DNA from: Sutterella faecalis | GTDB lineage: Bacteria; Pseudomonadota; Gammaproteobacteria; Burkholderiales; Burkholderiaceae_F | Reading direction: 5' to 3' | Length of the DNA: 64,000 nt | Assembly (NCBI RefSeq): GCF_006337085.1 | Contig: NZ_CP040882.1 | Coordinates: 2,418,001 to 2,482,000 of the forward strand | Shown here: positions 48,247 to 57,833 of the stretch, in pieces | How positions within the stretch are numbered: position 1 is the stretch's first letter | Layout: every line of letters starts with the position of its first letter | Notes under the pieces: generated by a model | Told to the model about the DNA's origin: nothing | Databases searched by the model: none | Seen by the model: the letters and a program-made list of their open reading frames with translations, nothing else | Translations under genes and position numbers: made by a program

Positions 48247-49161
48247 ATGCTCCGAAAGATCTTCCTTACTCTTGCGCTGGCAGCGGCAGGGCTTTCCCCT
48301 GCGCTCCTGAGCGCGGCTCCCGGAGATCTCTCCGTGCTTTCGTCTCCCACCTCGCAGCCGATTATTCTGGGTGAAAAGCACCGCTTTCATTCGGGGCTTC
48401 TCAATGAGGAGCGCGAATACTGGCTGAGAATACCTCCCTCCTACGCGCAGAATAAGCTTCCGCTTGAAGTCACGGTCTTTTATGTGATGGATGCGGAAAA
48501 ATATTTCCCGTCCGCTGCAGCTTCAGCCGCCTGGCTCGAAGACCCTCGCGTCTCCGGGCTCGGTCCCTGCGTCGTGGTGGGGGTGGTGAGCGGCGATAAG
48601 CTTGAAGACTTTACGCCCACGCCATCGAACGCCGATGAGGAAGGAAACGTCAGGGACGATATGAAGCCCCGGGGCGGCGGCGCCGAGGGCTTCTACCACT
48701 TTCTCACTACGGAATTGAGAAACGCCATCGAGCTCAATCTCCCGCAGCAGCTCAAGGTGAGGCGCCGCATCATTGCGGGCGAGGGACTGGGCGGCCTTTT
48801 CGTGCTTCACGCGCTTCTGCATCATCCGGAAAGCTTCGACGGCTACGCGGTTCTCGACCCCGCCCTCTGGTGGGACCGGGGCGCGCTGCTGCGCCGTGCA
48901 TTGAAGGCGGGCGCGCGCACGGCGCGGGACCCGAAGCCGGCTTTCTACGGCACCTTCATCATTGACGACGGCTCCCGGCTCGAGCGCGGAAACGAAAGCA
49001 CGTTCCGCAATGAAGCCGTCCCGCTTCTTGAAAAGCAGGGCATCCGCACGGAGATCGTTAACTATGCGGGCATCACGGACGAGAGCATTGCGCCCAAAGT
49101 GCTTTACGACGCTCTGAAGGCGCTCTATCCGGCAGAAATCACGCCGGTCTCCGCGCATTAG
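48247..49161 (+). CDS. Secreted esterase-fold protein lacking catalytic Ser and His
   Basis: Alpha/beta-hydrolase-like protein of 304 aa with a signal peptide (LRKIFLTLALAAAGLSPALL, cleavage near SAA-P). The fold resembles the esterase D/IroE/Fes group: REYWLRIPPSYAQNKLPLEV, LEDPRVSGLGPCVVVGVVSG, and IIAGEGLGGLFVLHALLHHP, FDGYAVLDPALWWD. In active relatives the nucleophile motif is GHSLGG; here it is GEGLGG (Gly180 in place of Ser). The catalytic His, usually in a THGS-type loop near the C-terminus, is Asp278 (ITDESIAP). It is therefore probably a non-enzymatic binding protein or a decayed enzyme. Confidence 0.78.
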   Translation: MLRKIFLTLALAAAGLSPALLSAAPGDLSVLSSPTSQPIILGEKHRFHSGLLNEEREYWLRIPPSYAQNKLPLEVTVFYVMDAEKYFPSAAASAAWLEDPRVSGLGPCVVVGVVSGDKLEDFTPTPSNADEEGNVRDDMKPRGGGAEGFYHFLTTELRNAIELNLPQQLKVRRRIIAGEGLGGLFVLHALLHHPESFDGYAVLDPALWWDRGALLRRALKAGARTARDPKPAFYGTFIIDDGSRLERGNESTFRNEAVPLLEKQGIRTEIVNYAGITDESIAPKVLYDALKALYPAEITPVSAH

Positions 49162-49358
49162 TGCTTCTTCGCGGTTTCGGCGCTGTGCAATATAGGTGCT
49201 TTTCCTTAGAATTAGGGCAAAGGCGCTTTGGAGGCGGCATCAGGCTTTCCCTCTCAGCGCGGGGCGAGCTCGCGCTAAGCAAAATATCCCGTTCGGTTTG
49301 TCTCTCCCGCTTATAATCCCGGATTCATCAGTTTCCGTCTTTCCTCTCGGTTGGAACC

Positions 49359-51011
49359 ATGACCAAGTACGTATTTGTCACCGGCGGCGTTGTGTCCTCT
49401 CTCGGCAAGGGCATCGCCGCCGCTTCGCTTGCGGCGATTCTCGAATCCCGTGGCCTCAAGGTCACGATGATCAAGCTCGATCCCTACATCAATGTGGACC
49501 CGGGCACGATGTCTCCTTTCCAGCACGGCGAGGTGTTCGTGACGGAAGACGGCGCGGAGACCGACCTTGACCTCGGTCACTACGAGCGCTTCATCTCGAC
49601 GAAGATGCATAAGCCCAACAACTTCACGTCGGGCCAGATCTACGAGAGCGTGCTGCGCAAGGAACGCCGCGGCGAGTATCTCGGCAAGACCGTTCAGGTG
49701 ATTCCGCACATCACGAACGAAATTCAGGAATTCATTGCCCGCGGGGCGGCGTCCACCTGGGACGGCAAGCCCGATGTGTGCGTCGTCGAAATCGGCGGCA
49801 CCGTGGGCGACATCGAGTCGCTTCCCTTTGTTGAAGCCGTCCGCCAGATGTCCTTCCGCGTCGGCCGCAACAACACCTGCTTCATTCACCTCACGCTCTG
49901 CCCGTGGATTGCCTCGGCGGGCGAACTGAAGACGAAGCCCACGCAGCATTCCGTGCAGAAGCTTCGCGAGGAAGGCGTCTACCCCGACATTCTCCTCTGC
50001 CGTGCCGAACGCATGGTTCCCGAAGGCGAGCGCGCGAAGATCTCTCTCTTTGCGAACGTTCCGATGGACTGCGTGATCAGCGTGGCGGATGCGTCGACCA
50101 TCTATGAAGTGCCGCTCATGCTTCATGCGCAGCATCTCGACGACCTCGTCTGCAAGAAGCTCGGCCTTGAAACCAAGCCCGCGGACCTCTCCGCCTGGAA
50201 GAACATCGTCGAGCGCCTGAAGAACCCGAAGCACGAAGTGACGATCGGCATGGTGGGCAAGTACGTCGACTACGCCGACAGCTACAAGTCCCTCAATGAA
50301 GCGCTCACGCACGCCGGCATCCATACGGACACCCGCGTGAAGACCCGCCTCATCGATTCGACCAAGATCGAGGAAGAGGGCACCGACATCCTCAAGGGGC
50401 TCGACGGCATCCTCGTTCCGGGCGGCTTCGGCAAGCGCGGCACGGAAGGCATGATCAAGGCGATCGAATACGCCCGCGTCAACAACATTCCCTTCCTCGG
50501 CATCTGCCTCGGCATGCAGTGCGCGGTGATTGAATTCGCCCGTCACGTCTGCGGCCTCGGCGGCGCCAATTCGACCGAGCTCGATCCCAACACGCCGCAC
50601 CCCGTTGTGGCGCTCCTTACCGAATGGAAGGACCGCTCGGGCCAGGTGCAGCGCCGCGACGAGTCTTCGGACCTGGGCGGCACGATGCGCCTCGGTCGTC
50701 AGGAAGTTCCGGTTGCCGAAGGCACGCTCGGCCACAAGATCTACGGCGACGTCGTGGCAGAACGCCATCGTCACCGCTACGAAGTGAACAACTCCTACGT
50801 TGCTCAGTTCGAGGAAAAGGGCATGGTGATCTCCGCCAAGACCCCGGGCGAACATCTCCCGGAAATGATGGAGCTTCCGAACCATCCCTTCTTCTTTGCC
50901 GTGCAGTTCCATCCGGAATTCACGTCGAACCCCCGTTTCGGCCATCCGCTCTTCAAGGCCTACATTGAAGCTGCGGTGAAGCATGCCGAAGAAGCGAAGA
51001 GCCAGGAATAA
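49359..51011 (+). CDS. pyrG: CTP synthase
   Basis: Makes CTP from UTP, ATP and glutamine, 550 aa. N-terminal synthetase domain: KYVFVTGGVVSSLGKGIAAA, KLDPYINVDPGTMSPFQHGE, ETDLDLGHYERF. C-terminal class I glutamine amidotransferase domain with nucleophile Cys in PFLGICLGMQCAVIEFAR and the His/Glu pair in AVQFHPEFTSNPR. First gene of the conserved pyrG-kdsA-eno-ftsB cluster. A TATAAT hexamer lies at 49312-49317, but no matching -35 box is evident. Confidence 0.97.
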   Translation: MTKYVFVTGGVVSSLGKGIAAASLAAILESRGLKVTMIKLDPYINVDPGTMSPFQHGEVFVTEDGAETDLDLGHYERFISTKMHKPNNFTSGQIYESVLRKERRGEYLGKTVQVIPHITNEIQEFIARGAASTWDGKPDVCVVEIGGTVGDIESLPFVEAVRQMSFRVGRNNTCFIHLTLCPWIASAGELKTKPTQHSVQKLREEGVYPDILLCRAERMVPEGERAKISLFANVPMDCVISVADASTIYEVPLMLHAQHLDDLVCKKLGLETKPADLSAWKNIVERLKNPKHEVTIGMVGKYVDYADSYKSLNEALTHAGIHTDTRVKTRLIDSTKIEEEGTDILKGLDGILVPGGFGKRGTEGMIKAIEYARVNNIPFLGICLGMQCAVIEFARHVCGLGGANSTELDPNTPHPVVALLTEWKDRSGQVQRRDESSDLGGTMRLGRQEVPVAEGTLGHKIYGDVVAERHRHRYEVNNSYVAQFEEKGMVISAKTPGEHLPEMMELPNHPFFFAVQFHPEFTSNPRFGHPLFKAYIEAAVKHAEEAKSQE

Positions 51012-51124
51012 AGGCCCGTCGCACTCAGTGCCCTGAAGCGAAGGCGGCCTTGGTCCTAAGGATGAAGCGCCGCCTTTGACTTCCTCCGGGCGTCAATCCC
51101 GGCTCCCTTTTCTGGAGACTCATC

Positions 51125-51979
51125 TTGCAGCTCTGTGGTTTTGAGGTCGGCAACCGCCGCCCGTTCTTTCTGATTGCCGGTCCCTGCGTCATCGAGGGCG
51201 AACAGATGGCGATCGACATCGCCTGCCGGATGAAGGAAATCACCGGCAGCCTCGGCATTCCCTATATCTTCAAGGCAAGCTACGACAAGGCGAATCGTAC
51301 TTCCGGGAAGAGCTACCGCGGCCTCGGCATGGAAAAGGGCCTCGAGATTCTGAAGAAGGTCCGCGAAGTCGCGGGCGTTCCTGTTCTGACGGACGTGCAT
51401 ACCGAGGCTGAAGTGCCGGCTGTCGCCGCCGCAGTCGACGTGCTCCAGACGCCCGCCTTCCTCTGCCGCCAGACCGACTTCATCGTTGCCTGCGCGCAGT
51501 CGGGCAAGCCCGTCAACATCAAGAAGGGCCAGTTCCTTGCTCCCGGCGACATGGTGAACGTGATCGAGAAGGCCCGTGCGGCCGCTCTCGAAGCCGGGCT
51601 CGATCCCGACCGCTTCATGTGCTGCGAGCGCGGTGCGAGCTTCGGCTACGGCAATCTCGTCTCCGACATGAGGGGACTTGCCATCATGCGCGCGACCCAT
51701 GCTCCCGTCGTCATGGATGCCACGCACTCCGTGCAGCTTCCCGGCGGGAACGGCACCTCTTCGGGCGGTCAGCGCCAGTTTGTTCCGGTGCTCGCACGCG
51801 CGGCCTGCGCGGTGGGCGTTGCGGGCTTCTTCATGGAGACGCATCCCAATCCGGCAAAGGCGCTTTCTGACGGTCCGAACCTCGTTCCGCTCGACCGCAT
51901 GAAGGAGCTTCTTTCCGAACTCGTCGAGATAGACCGCATCGTGAAGGCGCGTCCCTATCTCGAGGAAAACTTCGCCTGA
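51125..51979 (+). CDS. kdsA: 3-deoxy-8-phosphooctulonate (KDO8P) synthase
   Basis: Condenses PEP and arabinose 5-phosphate for LPS core synthesis, 284 aa. Motifs: FFLIAGPCVIEG, FKASYDKANRTSGKSYRG, VLTDVHTEAEV, CERGASFGYGNLVSDMRGL and DATHSVQLPGG. The start codon is TTG (51125), supported by GGAG 8 nt upstream and the lack of an upstream ATG in frame. Presence of kdsA shows a KDO-containing outer membrane. Confidence 0.96.
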   Translation: MQLCGFEVGNRRPFFLIAGPCVIEGEQMAIDIACRMKEITGSLGIPYIFKASYDKANRTSGKSYRGLGMEKGLEILKKVREVAGVPVLTDVHTEAEVPAVAAAVDVLQTPAFLCRQTDFIVACAQSGKPVNIKKGQFLAPGDMVNVIEKARAAALEAGLDPDRFMCCERGASFGYGNLVSDMRGLAIMRATHAPVVMDATHSVQLPGGNGTSSGGQRQFVPVLARAACAVGVAGFFMETHPNPAKALSDGPNLVPLDRMKELLSELVEIDRIVKARPYLEENFA

Positions 51980-52055
51980 TTTTTTCCCATTTCTTTCTCC
52001 TGCGGACCAAGACTCTGAAAGCCTGCCGCAGGGCTTTTCTCTGAGAGGTAAATCA

Positions 52056-53345
52056 ATGAGCGCCATTATCGATGTGATCGGCCGTGAGGTTCTCGACAGC
52101 CGCGGCAATCCGACGGTTGAAGCCGAAGTCTGGCTCGAAAGCGGCTGCATCGCCACCGCTGCCGTGCCTTCGGGCGCCTCGACGGGCGTTCGCGAGGCGA
52201 TTGAGCTGCGCGACGGGGATCCTGCCCGCTACTCGGGCAAGGGCGTTACCAAGGCCGTGGGCAACGTTTCGGGCGAGATCGCCGATGCGGTGATTGGTCT
52301 TGAAGCCTCCGACCAGGAATTCATCGACCGCCTGATGATTGACCTTGACGGCACGGAAAACAAGAGCCGTCTCGGCGCCAACGCCATCCTCGCCGTTTCC
52401 ATGGCTGTCGCCCGCGCGGCCGCTCAGGAAACGGGGCTCCCGCTCTACCGCTATTTCGGCGGTACGGGTGCGGTGACGCTTCCCGTTCCGATGATGAACG
52501 TGATCAACGGCGGCGCGCACGCGAACAACAACCTCGACCTGCAGGAATTCATGATTGTTCCGGTGGGCGCCTCGAGCTTCCGTGAAGCGCTCCGCTGCGG
52601 CGCGGAAACCTTCCATGCCCTGAAGAAGCTCGTCAACGGCCGCGGCCTCTCGACCGCCGTCGGCGATGAGGGCGGCTTCGCCCCCACGATCGGCTCGCAC
52701 GAGGAAGCGCTCGACCTGATTCTCGACGCGATCGGCGCCGCCGGGTACGAGCCGGGCCGCGACGTCTGCCTCGCGCTCGACTGCGCCTCGTCGGAATTCT
52801 TCGACGACGGCCGCTATGTGATGAAGAAGTCCTCGGGCGATGCGCTGACGGCTGACGACTGGATCGGCGTTCTTGCCGACTGGTGCGGCCGCTATCCGAT
52901 CATTTCGATCGAGGACGGCATGGCCGAAGGCGACTGGGAAGGCTGGGCCAAGCTCACCGCCGCGCTCGGCAGTCAGGTGCAGCTCGTGGGCGACGACCTC
53001 TTCGTCACGAACCCGAAGATCCTGCGCGAAGGCATTGACCGCGGCATCGCCAACTCGATTCTCATCAAGGTGAATCAGATCGGCACGCTTTCGGAAACCT
53101 TCGAAGCCGTCAACATGGCGAAGTCCGCCGCCTATACGGCCGTCATATCGCACCGCTCCGGCGAAACGGAAGACAGCACCATTGCCGACATCGCCGTGGG
53201 CCTCAATGCCGGTCAGATCAAGACGGGCTCGATGAGCCGCTCCGACCGCATGGCGAAGTACAACCAGCTGCTGCGCATCGAGGAGCATCTCGAAGGCGTC
53301 GCCTGCTATCCGGGACGCCGTGCGTTCCACCAGCTTCGCGGCTAA
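52056..53345 (+). CDS. eno: Enolase
   Basis: Interconverts 2-phosphoglycerate and PEP, 429 aa. Motifs: EVLDSRGNPTVEAEVWL, PSGASTGVREAIELRDGD, VINGGAHANNNLDLQEFMI (phosphate loop), GDEGGFAPTI, SIEDGMAEGDWEGW (metal Glu), LLIKVNQIGTLSE-type catalytic Lys as ILIKVNQIGTLSET, and SHRSGETEDSTIADIAVGL. GAGAGGT stands 7 nt before the ATG. Follows kdsA by 76 bp. Confidence 0.97.
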   Translation: MSAIIDVIGREVLDSRGNPTVEAEVWLESGCIATAAVPSGASTGVREAIELRDGDPARYSGKGVTKAVGNVSGEIADAVIGLEASDQEFIDRLMIDLDGTENKSRLGANAILAVSMAVARAAAQETGLPLYRYFGGTGAVTLPVPMMNVINGGAHANNNLDLQEFMIVPVGASSFREALRCGAETFHALKKLVNGRGLSTAVGDEGGFAPTIGSHEEALDLILDAIGAAGYEPGRDVCLALDCASSEFFDDGRYVMKKSSGDALTADDWIGVLADWCGRYPIISIEDGMAEGDWEGWAKLTAALGSQVQLVGDDLFVTNPKILREGIDRGIANSILIKVNQIGTLSETFEAVNMAKSAAYTAVISHRSGETEDSTIADIAVGLNAGQIKTGSMSRSDRMAKYNQLLRIEEHLEGVACYPGRRAFHQLRG

Positions 53346-53378
53346 GTTGCTAAGCTAACGGGCACGCTGACGGAAAAG

Positions 53379-53431
53379 CGGGCGTCCTGCAGAAATCATC
53401 CCTCAGGGCATTTCTGCAGCGCCCGTTTTTC
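53379..53431 (+). terminator. Intrinsic terminator after eno
   Basis: CGGGCG (53379-53384) and CTGCAGAAAT (53387-53396) pair with ATTTCTGCAG (53410-53419) and CGCCCG (53420-53425), followed by a long T-rich tract. Confidence 0.88.
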
Positions 53432-53466
53432 TTTTTTCTCTGTCGGATCTTCAAGTTCCTTTCCCG

Positions 53467-53901
53467 ATGGTTCGCTTCTTCATCTTCATTCTCTTTTTCG
53501 GCCTCTGCTTTGCTCAGTACCAGATCTGGGCGGGAAAGGCGAGCTGGGATCACATTGAGGAACTGCGGGAAAGCCTGCGCCAGCAGAAGGCCGTGAATGA
53601 TGAGCTGAGGCGCAGCAACGAGGCGCTCGCGGCCGAATATGCGTCGCTCGTCTCCAATCAGGACGCGATTGAAGAGCACGCGAGGAACGACCTCAACATG
53701 ATCCGGCCCAATGAAGTGCTCTTCCGGATCGAAACGGCCGAAGAGGCTCAGAAGAAGACGAACGCCATCGAGTCGATGCCCAATGTCGATGCGCCGGATA
53801 TAAAAGCGGGCTCAAAGCCGACCTTTGAGCCCAAGAAATCGGATCTTTATCACGCGCCGAAGAATCTGCGGGCGCCCAAGGCCCGCGACCGGCGCGAGTG
53901 A
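53467..53901 (+). CDS. ftsB: Cell division protein FtsB
   Basis: Bitopic septal protein of 144 aa that acts with FtsL and FtsQ. N-terminal transmembrane segment FFIFILFFGLCFAQYQIW followed by a leucine-zipper-like coiled coil (LRESLRQQKAVNDELRRSNE) and the DIVLFRI-type end as MIRPNEVLFRIET. The C-terminal 45 residues (PKKSDLYHAPKNLRAPK) extend beyond E. coli FtsB (103 aa). Same strand as eno but behind a terminator, so it needs partial readthrough or its own promoter. Confidence 0.93.
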   Translation: MVRFFIFILFFGLCFAQYQIWAGKASWDHIEELRESLRQQKAVNDELRRSNEALAAEYASLVSNQDAIEEHARNDLNMIRPNEVLFRIETAEEAQKKTNAIESMPNVDAPDIKAGSKPTFEPKKSDLYHAPKNLRAPKARDRRE

Positions 53902-53911
53902 TTCGTCCTGA

Positions 53912-54811
53912 TTACGCTTCGTGGGGACCGTCCGCGTGCGCGAAGAGCGCCTTGACGTCGACGGCGTCGTAATGCTTTTTGCTTCCGCAGAAGCGGCAGC
54001 TGATGTCGATGCCGCCCGTTTCATCCACGATCGCCATGGCTTCCTTTTCGCCGAGCGAGCGCACGATGCCGTCAAAGCGCTCGGGCGAGCACGTGCAGGC
54101 AAATTTAGGCGTGGTCTCGAAGGTGACGAGCGGCGACTCTTCCCAGAAGAGACGGCGGTTGATGTCTTCAGGCGCGAGCGTAAGGAGCTCCTCGCTCTTT
54201 ACCGTGTCGGCAAACATCTTCACGCGGCTCCAGCCTTCGGGGTCATAGTCCTTGGGGAGCTTTCCGCCTTCGCCCGGAAGCTTCTGGAGGAAGAGGCCGC
54301 CCGCGGCATGTTCGTCGGCGGCGAGCGCGAGCTTCGTTTCCACCTGTTCGGAGCGGTCGAAATAGTTTTCGAGCGCCTCGGCAAAAGTCTTCCCCTCGAG
54401 CGGCACGATGCCCTGATAGGGTGCTTCCTCCGCCGGCCGGTTGGCGCGGTCGAGGATGAAGGCGCAGCGGCCCCTGCCGGTCTGGTTCACGAGCGTCGTG
54501 AGATCGGCGTTGGGGTCGATTTCGCCCGCGTCCTCGCGCATCTGAATCATCACGCGGAAGGTGAAGCCCTGGCGGACTTCGGCGAGCGCGCGGCGGATGG
54601 GGCCGTCGCCCTCGATCTGCAGCGCAACGGTGCCCTCAAATTGAAGCGCGCCGGCAGAAAGGAGCGCTGCCGAGGCGAGTTCCCCGGCAAAGCGTCTTGC
54701 CGCCAGAGGGAGGTTCTGATGTTCAACGGCGCGCGCGAGTTCGTCGCCGAGCGTTACGGTTTCACCGCGCACATTGGCGCGTTCGAAAAGAAGCTTCTGA
54801 AGAGCGTCCAT
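53912..54811 (-). CDS. hslO: Redox-activated chaperone Hsp33
   Basis: Cytoplasmic holdase activated by oxidation, 299 aa. The C-terminal zinc/redox switch has the CxC and CxxC pairs, FACTCSPERFDGIVRSLG and ISCRFCGSKKHYDAVDV. The N-terminal domain shows GPIRRALAEVRQGF and GKTFAEALENYFDRSEQ, typical of the family. Convergent with ftsB. Confidence 0.95.
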   Translation of the reverse strand: MDALQKLLFERANVRGETVTLGDELARAVEHQNLPLAARRFAGELASAALLSAGALQFEGTVALQIEGDGPIRRALAEVRQGFTFRVMIQMREDAGEIDPNADLTTLVNQTGRGRCAFILDRANRPAEEAPYQGIVPLEGKTFAEALENYFDRSEQVETKLALAADEHAAGGLFLQKLPGEGGKLPKDYDPEGWSRVKMFADTVKSEELLTLAPEDINRRLFWEESPLVTFETTPKFACTCSPERFDGIVRSLGEKEAMAIVDETGGIDISCRFCGSKKHYDAVDVKALFAHADGPHEA

Positions 54812-54929
54812 TTGAAGTTAAATATCCTAAAAAAGTTTCCTGATGGCGGCGATTCTAGCGGCATCGCCGTCAAAGTAGACTTGACTGAGCAAAACTCTCT
54901 TGCGTTTTTCTTCGAGCGGATACAAAACG

Positions 54930-55781
54930 ATGTCAGTAGATCTCCATATGCATTCCAACGCTTCGGACGGGCAGCTCCCTCCGGAGGCTCTGCCGGAGCT
55001 CTGCGCTCAGAACGGCGTGAAGCTCATGAGCCTCACCGACCACGACACCATGGCGGGGACGAAGGCCGCCGAGGCGGCTGCGAAGCGCCTCGGGATTGCG
55101 TTCATCCCCGGCATTGAATTTTCCACGCTCTGGGGCGGCACGGGGATACACGTGGTGGGGCTCGGTCTCGATCCGGAGAGCCCTGGAATTGCCGGTTTTG
55201 TTGCCGGCACCCAGATGAAGCGCGTGGAGCGGGGACGCGCAATGGATGAGAACTTCGCGCGCGTCGGGATCCATGGCGCGCTCGAGGGGGCGCTCCACTA
55301 TGCGGAGAATTCGACCTCGCTCTCGCGCACGCATTTCGCGCTCTGGCTCCTTGAAAAAGGACACGTCAAGAACTATCAGGAAGCTTTCGACAAGTACCTG
55401 AAGCCCGGGCGTCCGGGCTACGCGCGGGTTGAGTGGCCGGCCACCGTCGACGCGGTGCGCTTCATCCGCGAGGAAGGAGGCGTCGCGGTCCTCGCGCATC
55501 CCGGGCGCTACGAATTTTCAGCTGAATGGATGAGCGACCAGCTGCTTGAGGATTTCAAGGCTGCAGGCGGCGAGGCGATTGAGGTCACCTCGGGATCGCA
55601 GTCGAGAGCCACCGACATCATTTTTGCGCAGAAGGCGCGCGAAATGGGGTTCCTCGCGAGCACGGGCTCGGACTGGCATTCGCCGAGGTCCGCGCGGCCC
55701 TCGCCCGGCATGCAGCCCGCGCTCCCCAAAGACCTTACGCCCGTCTGGGTGAAGTTCGGCTACCCGCGGGATATGGATTGA
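54930..55781 (+). CDS. PHP-domain phosphoesterase (RNase AM / YciV-TrpH type)
   Basis: Metal-dependent phosphoesterase of 283 aa from the ATG at 54930 (MSVDLHMHSNASDGQLPP). The trinuclear metal ligands are visible: DLHMHSNASDG (two His), MSLTDHDTMAGT, FIPGIEFSTLWGGTGIHVVG, GVAVLAHPGRYEF and STGSDWHSPRS. In E. coli the relative RnnAmp (YciV) trims RNA 5' ends and hydrolyses 3',5'-bisphosphonucleotides. Divergent from hslO, convergent with the AGCS gene. Confidence 0.92.
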   Translation: MSVDLHMHSNASDGQLPPEALPELCAQNGVKLMSLTDHDTMAGTKAAEAAAKRLGIAFIPGIEFSTLWGGTGIHVVGLGLDPESPGIAGFVAGTQMKRVERGRAMDENFARVGIHGALEGALHYAENSTSLSRTHFALWLLEKGHVKNYQEAFDKYLKPGRPGYARVEWPATVDAVRFIREEGGVAVLAHPGRYEFSAEWMSDQLLEDFKAAGGEAIEVTSGSQSRATDIIFAQKAREMGFLASTGSDWHSPRSARPSPGMQPALPKDLTPVWVKFGYPRDMD

Positions 55782-55826
55782 GTCCGCATTGAGCAGCATT
55801 CGTTTTTTTCCTTGTTTTCTCAAAAC

Positions 55827-55860
55827 AGAAGGGCCGCATTCCATGGAATGCGGCCCTTCT
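55827..55860. terminator. 34-bp perfect palindrome, bidirectional terminator
   Basis: Positions 55827-55843 and 55844-55860 are exact reverse complements (centre CCATGG). It lies between the convergent PHP and AGCS genes. Confidence 0.85.
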
Positions 55861-55888
55861 TCAAAGCGGTTCTCGGAGAAATTTCCTG

Positions 55889-57415
55889 TTAGAAGCGGTC
55901 GAGCCCTTCTTCCTTGAGCTGAGCCATTTCGTCGAGATTCACATGACGGTTTCTGCGGCGAAGGCGGAAGCGGCGGCGCTGGCCGTCCTGGGCAGGAGGC
56001 TCAAGATCGATCGGTTCGCCGCGCGAGGGCGAGAGGGCGCCGTATTCAGGCGTTTCGCCCACGAGGAACTTCCCTTCGTAGTCCCTGAGCACCTTGGCGA
56101 CGAGGCCCGAGAGTGCCAGGAGCGCAATCACGTTCGGAATCACCATGATGCCGTTGAAGAAGTCGGCAAGCTCCCAGACGAGGCCCACATGGAGGAAGGA
56201 GCCGAGCATGAGGAAGCAGAGCACGAGCACGCGGTAGCTCGGCACCCAGCGAAGACCGAGGAGGTACTTGACGTTCTGTTCGCCGAAGAAGTACCAGCCG
56301 ACAATCGTCGTGAAAGCGAAGAAGAAGAGGCAGACCGCAACGAAGCCCGGACCGATCGCGCCGAGGCCGTCCGTGAAGGCCTTCTGCGTGAGGGCGATGC
56401 CCGTGGTCGACCCGTCGACCGAACCCGTGACGAGAATGACGAGCGCGGTCATGTTGAGGACGATGAAGGTGTCGAAGAAGAGGCCGACGTAGGCGACGAG
56501 GCCCTGCTGGCAGGGATGCTGCACGCGGGCGAGCGCATGCGCATGCGGGGTCGAGCCCATGCCGGCTTCGTTCGAGAAGAGGCCGCGGGCAACGCCGTAG
56601 CGGATCGCTTCCTTGATGCTCGCGCCGATGATGCCGCCCGTCGCGGCAGTCGGGTCAAAGGCGCCCACCAAGATCGACTTGAAGGCCGGGATGATCATGT
56701 CCCAGTTGGCGAAGATGATGGTGAGCGAACCCACGATGTAGACGACCGCCATCAGGGGAACCATCTTCTCTGCGAAGCTCGCAATGCGGCGCACGCCGCC
56801 GATGAAGATGAAGCCCGCGATCGCGAAGACGAAGATGCCCGTCGCCCACTGGGGTACCGAGAAGGCCGTGTAGACGCTGTCGGCGATTGAATTCGCCTGC
56901 ACCATGTTGCCGATGAAGCCGAGCGCGATGATGATCGAAACGGCAAAGAAGGCAGCGAGGGGCTTGTTGTTGAGGCCGCGGCTGATGTAGAAGGCCGGGC
57001 CGCCCATGATCTGGCCGTGGGCGTCGCGGGCGCGGAAGACCTGCGCGAGCACGGCTTCGGCGAAGATCGTCGCCATGCCGAAGAAGGCGGCAAGCCACAT
57101 CCAGAAGATGGCGCCCGGGCCGCCCATGGCGATCGCGGTTGCGACGCCGGCGAGGTTGCCGGTGCCCACCTGAGCGGAAATCGCCGTGGCGAGCGACTGG
57201 AAGGACGACATGCCGTCCTTGCCGGCCTTGGAGCCGAAGATCGAGAAGCCGCCGAAGACCTGGCGGAAGGCGTCGCCGAAGCGGCGGATCTGAATGAAGC
57301 GCAGCTTGATGGTGAGATAAATGCCCGTACCCACAAGGAGCGGTATCAGGCAGTACATGCCCCAGAGCAGACTATTGACGCTCTGGACAAGGGTAGTCAG
57401 GTTGTCCATTTGCAT
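55889..57415 (-). CDS. Alanine/glycine:cation symporter (AGCS family)
   Basis: Sodium-coupled amino acid importer of 508 aa with about 10-11 helices. Family signatures: FQSLATAISAQVGTGNLAGV, AIFWMWLAAFFGMATIFAEA, GGPAFYISRG, and GLFSNEAGMGSTPHAHA in the middle. The C-terminal cytoplasmic tail is charged (RRRFRLRRRNRH). GAGGAG lies about 12 nt before the first of two close ATGs (57415, 57409). Single gene ending at the palindromic terminator. Confidence 0.94.
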   Translation of the reverse strand: MQMDNLTTLVQSVNSLLWGMYCLIPLLVGTGIYLTIKLRFIQIRRFGDAFRQVFGGFSIFGSKAGKDGMSSFQSLATAISAQVGTGNLAGVATAIAMGGPGAIFWMWLAAFFGMATIFAEAVLAQVFRARDAHGQIMGGPAFYISRGLNNKPLAAFFAVSIIIALGFIGNMVQANSIADSVYTAFSVPQWATGIFVFAIAGFIFIGGVRRIASFAEKMVPLMAVVYIVGSLTIIFANWDMIIPAFKSILVGAFDPTAATGGIIGASIKEAIRYGVARGLFSNEAGMGSTPHAHALARVQHPCQQGLVAYVGLFFDTFIVLNMTALVILVTGSVDGSTTGIALTQKAFTDGLGAIGPGFVAVCLFFFAFTTIVGWYFFGEQNVKYLLGLRWVPSYRVLVLCFLMLGSFLHVGLVWELADFFNGIMVIPNVIALLALSGLVAKVLRDYEGKFLVGETPEYGALSPSRGEPIDLEPPAQDGQRRRFRLRRRNRHVNLDEMAQLKEEGLDRF

Positions 57416-57833
57416 TTGAAAGAAAACTCCTCAGAAACGCGGGCTCTGCCAATGAAGAAAAGTGAACGGCTCCGGTGAGGTTTCGGTCCGCTCCGGCAGG
57501 CTTGCTTTTTGTTATTGATGAATGAATCACGGCAGTTCGATTCACACCTTGGAAAGCTGTACTAAAAGATCACAGCTGATGTGCGACGCCGGAACATCAT
57601 TCTATGAGGAGCGTTTGCAACAAGTTTTTACTGCCTGTCCCATGAATAGGGTAGGATAGTCTATATAGACTATTGAAAAATATGGAAATATGATATTTGG
57701 TGTTTACAGCCTTTGAAGCTTCAAAAAGGAGTTTATTGATAATCCCCGAACGAACTAGGTGAAAACACTAGTTGAGGGATTTAAGATAATCGGCTCCTCA
57801 AAAACAATCTTCTCCAGGGACTTTCTGCGCTTT
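57416..57833. other. AT-rich intergenic region with palindromes
   Basis: About 420 bp upstream of the AGCS gene. It contains TTTGAAGCTTCAAA (57712-57725), a 14-bp perfect palindrome, and a hairpin with AATCCC/GGGATT enclosing AACTAG/CTAGTT (about 57743-57782), plus several A/T-rich tracts that could carry the AGCS promoter. No protein gene is seen apart from the small frame that follows. Confidence 0.4.
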
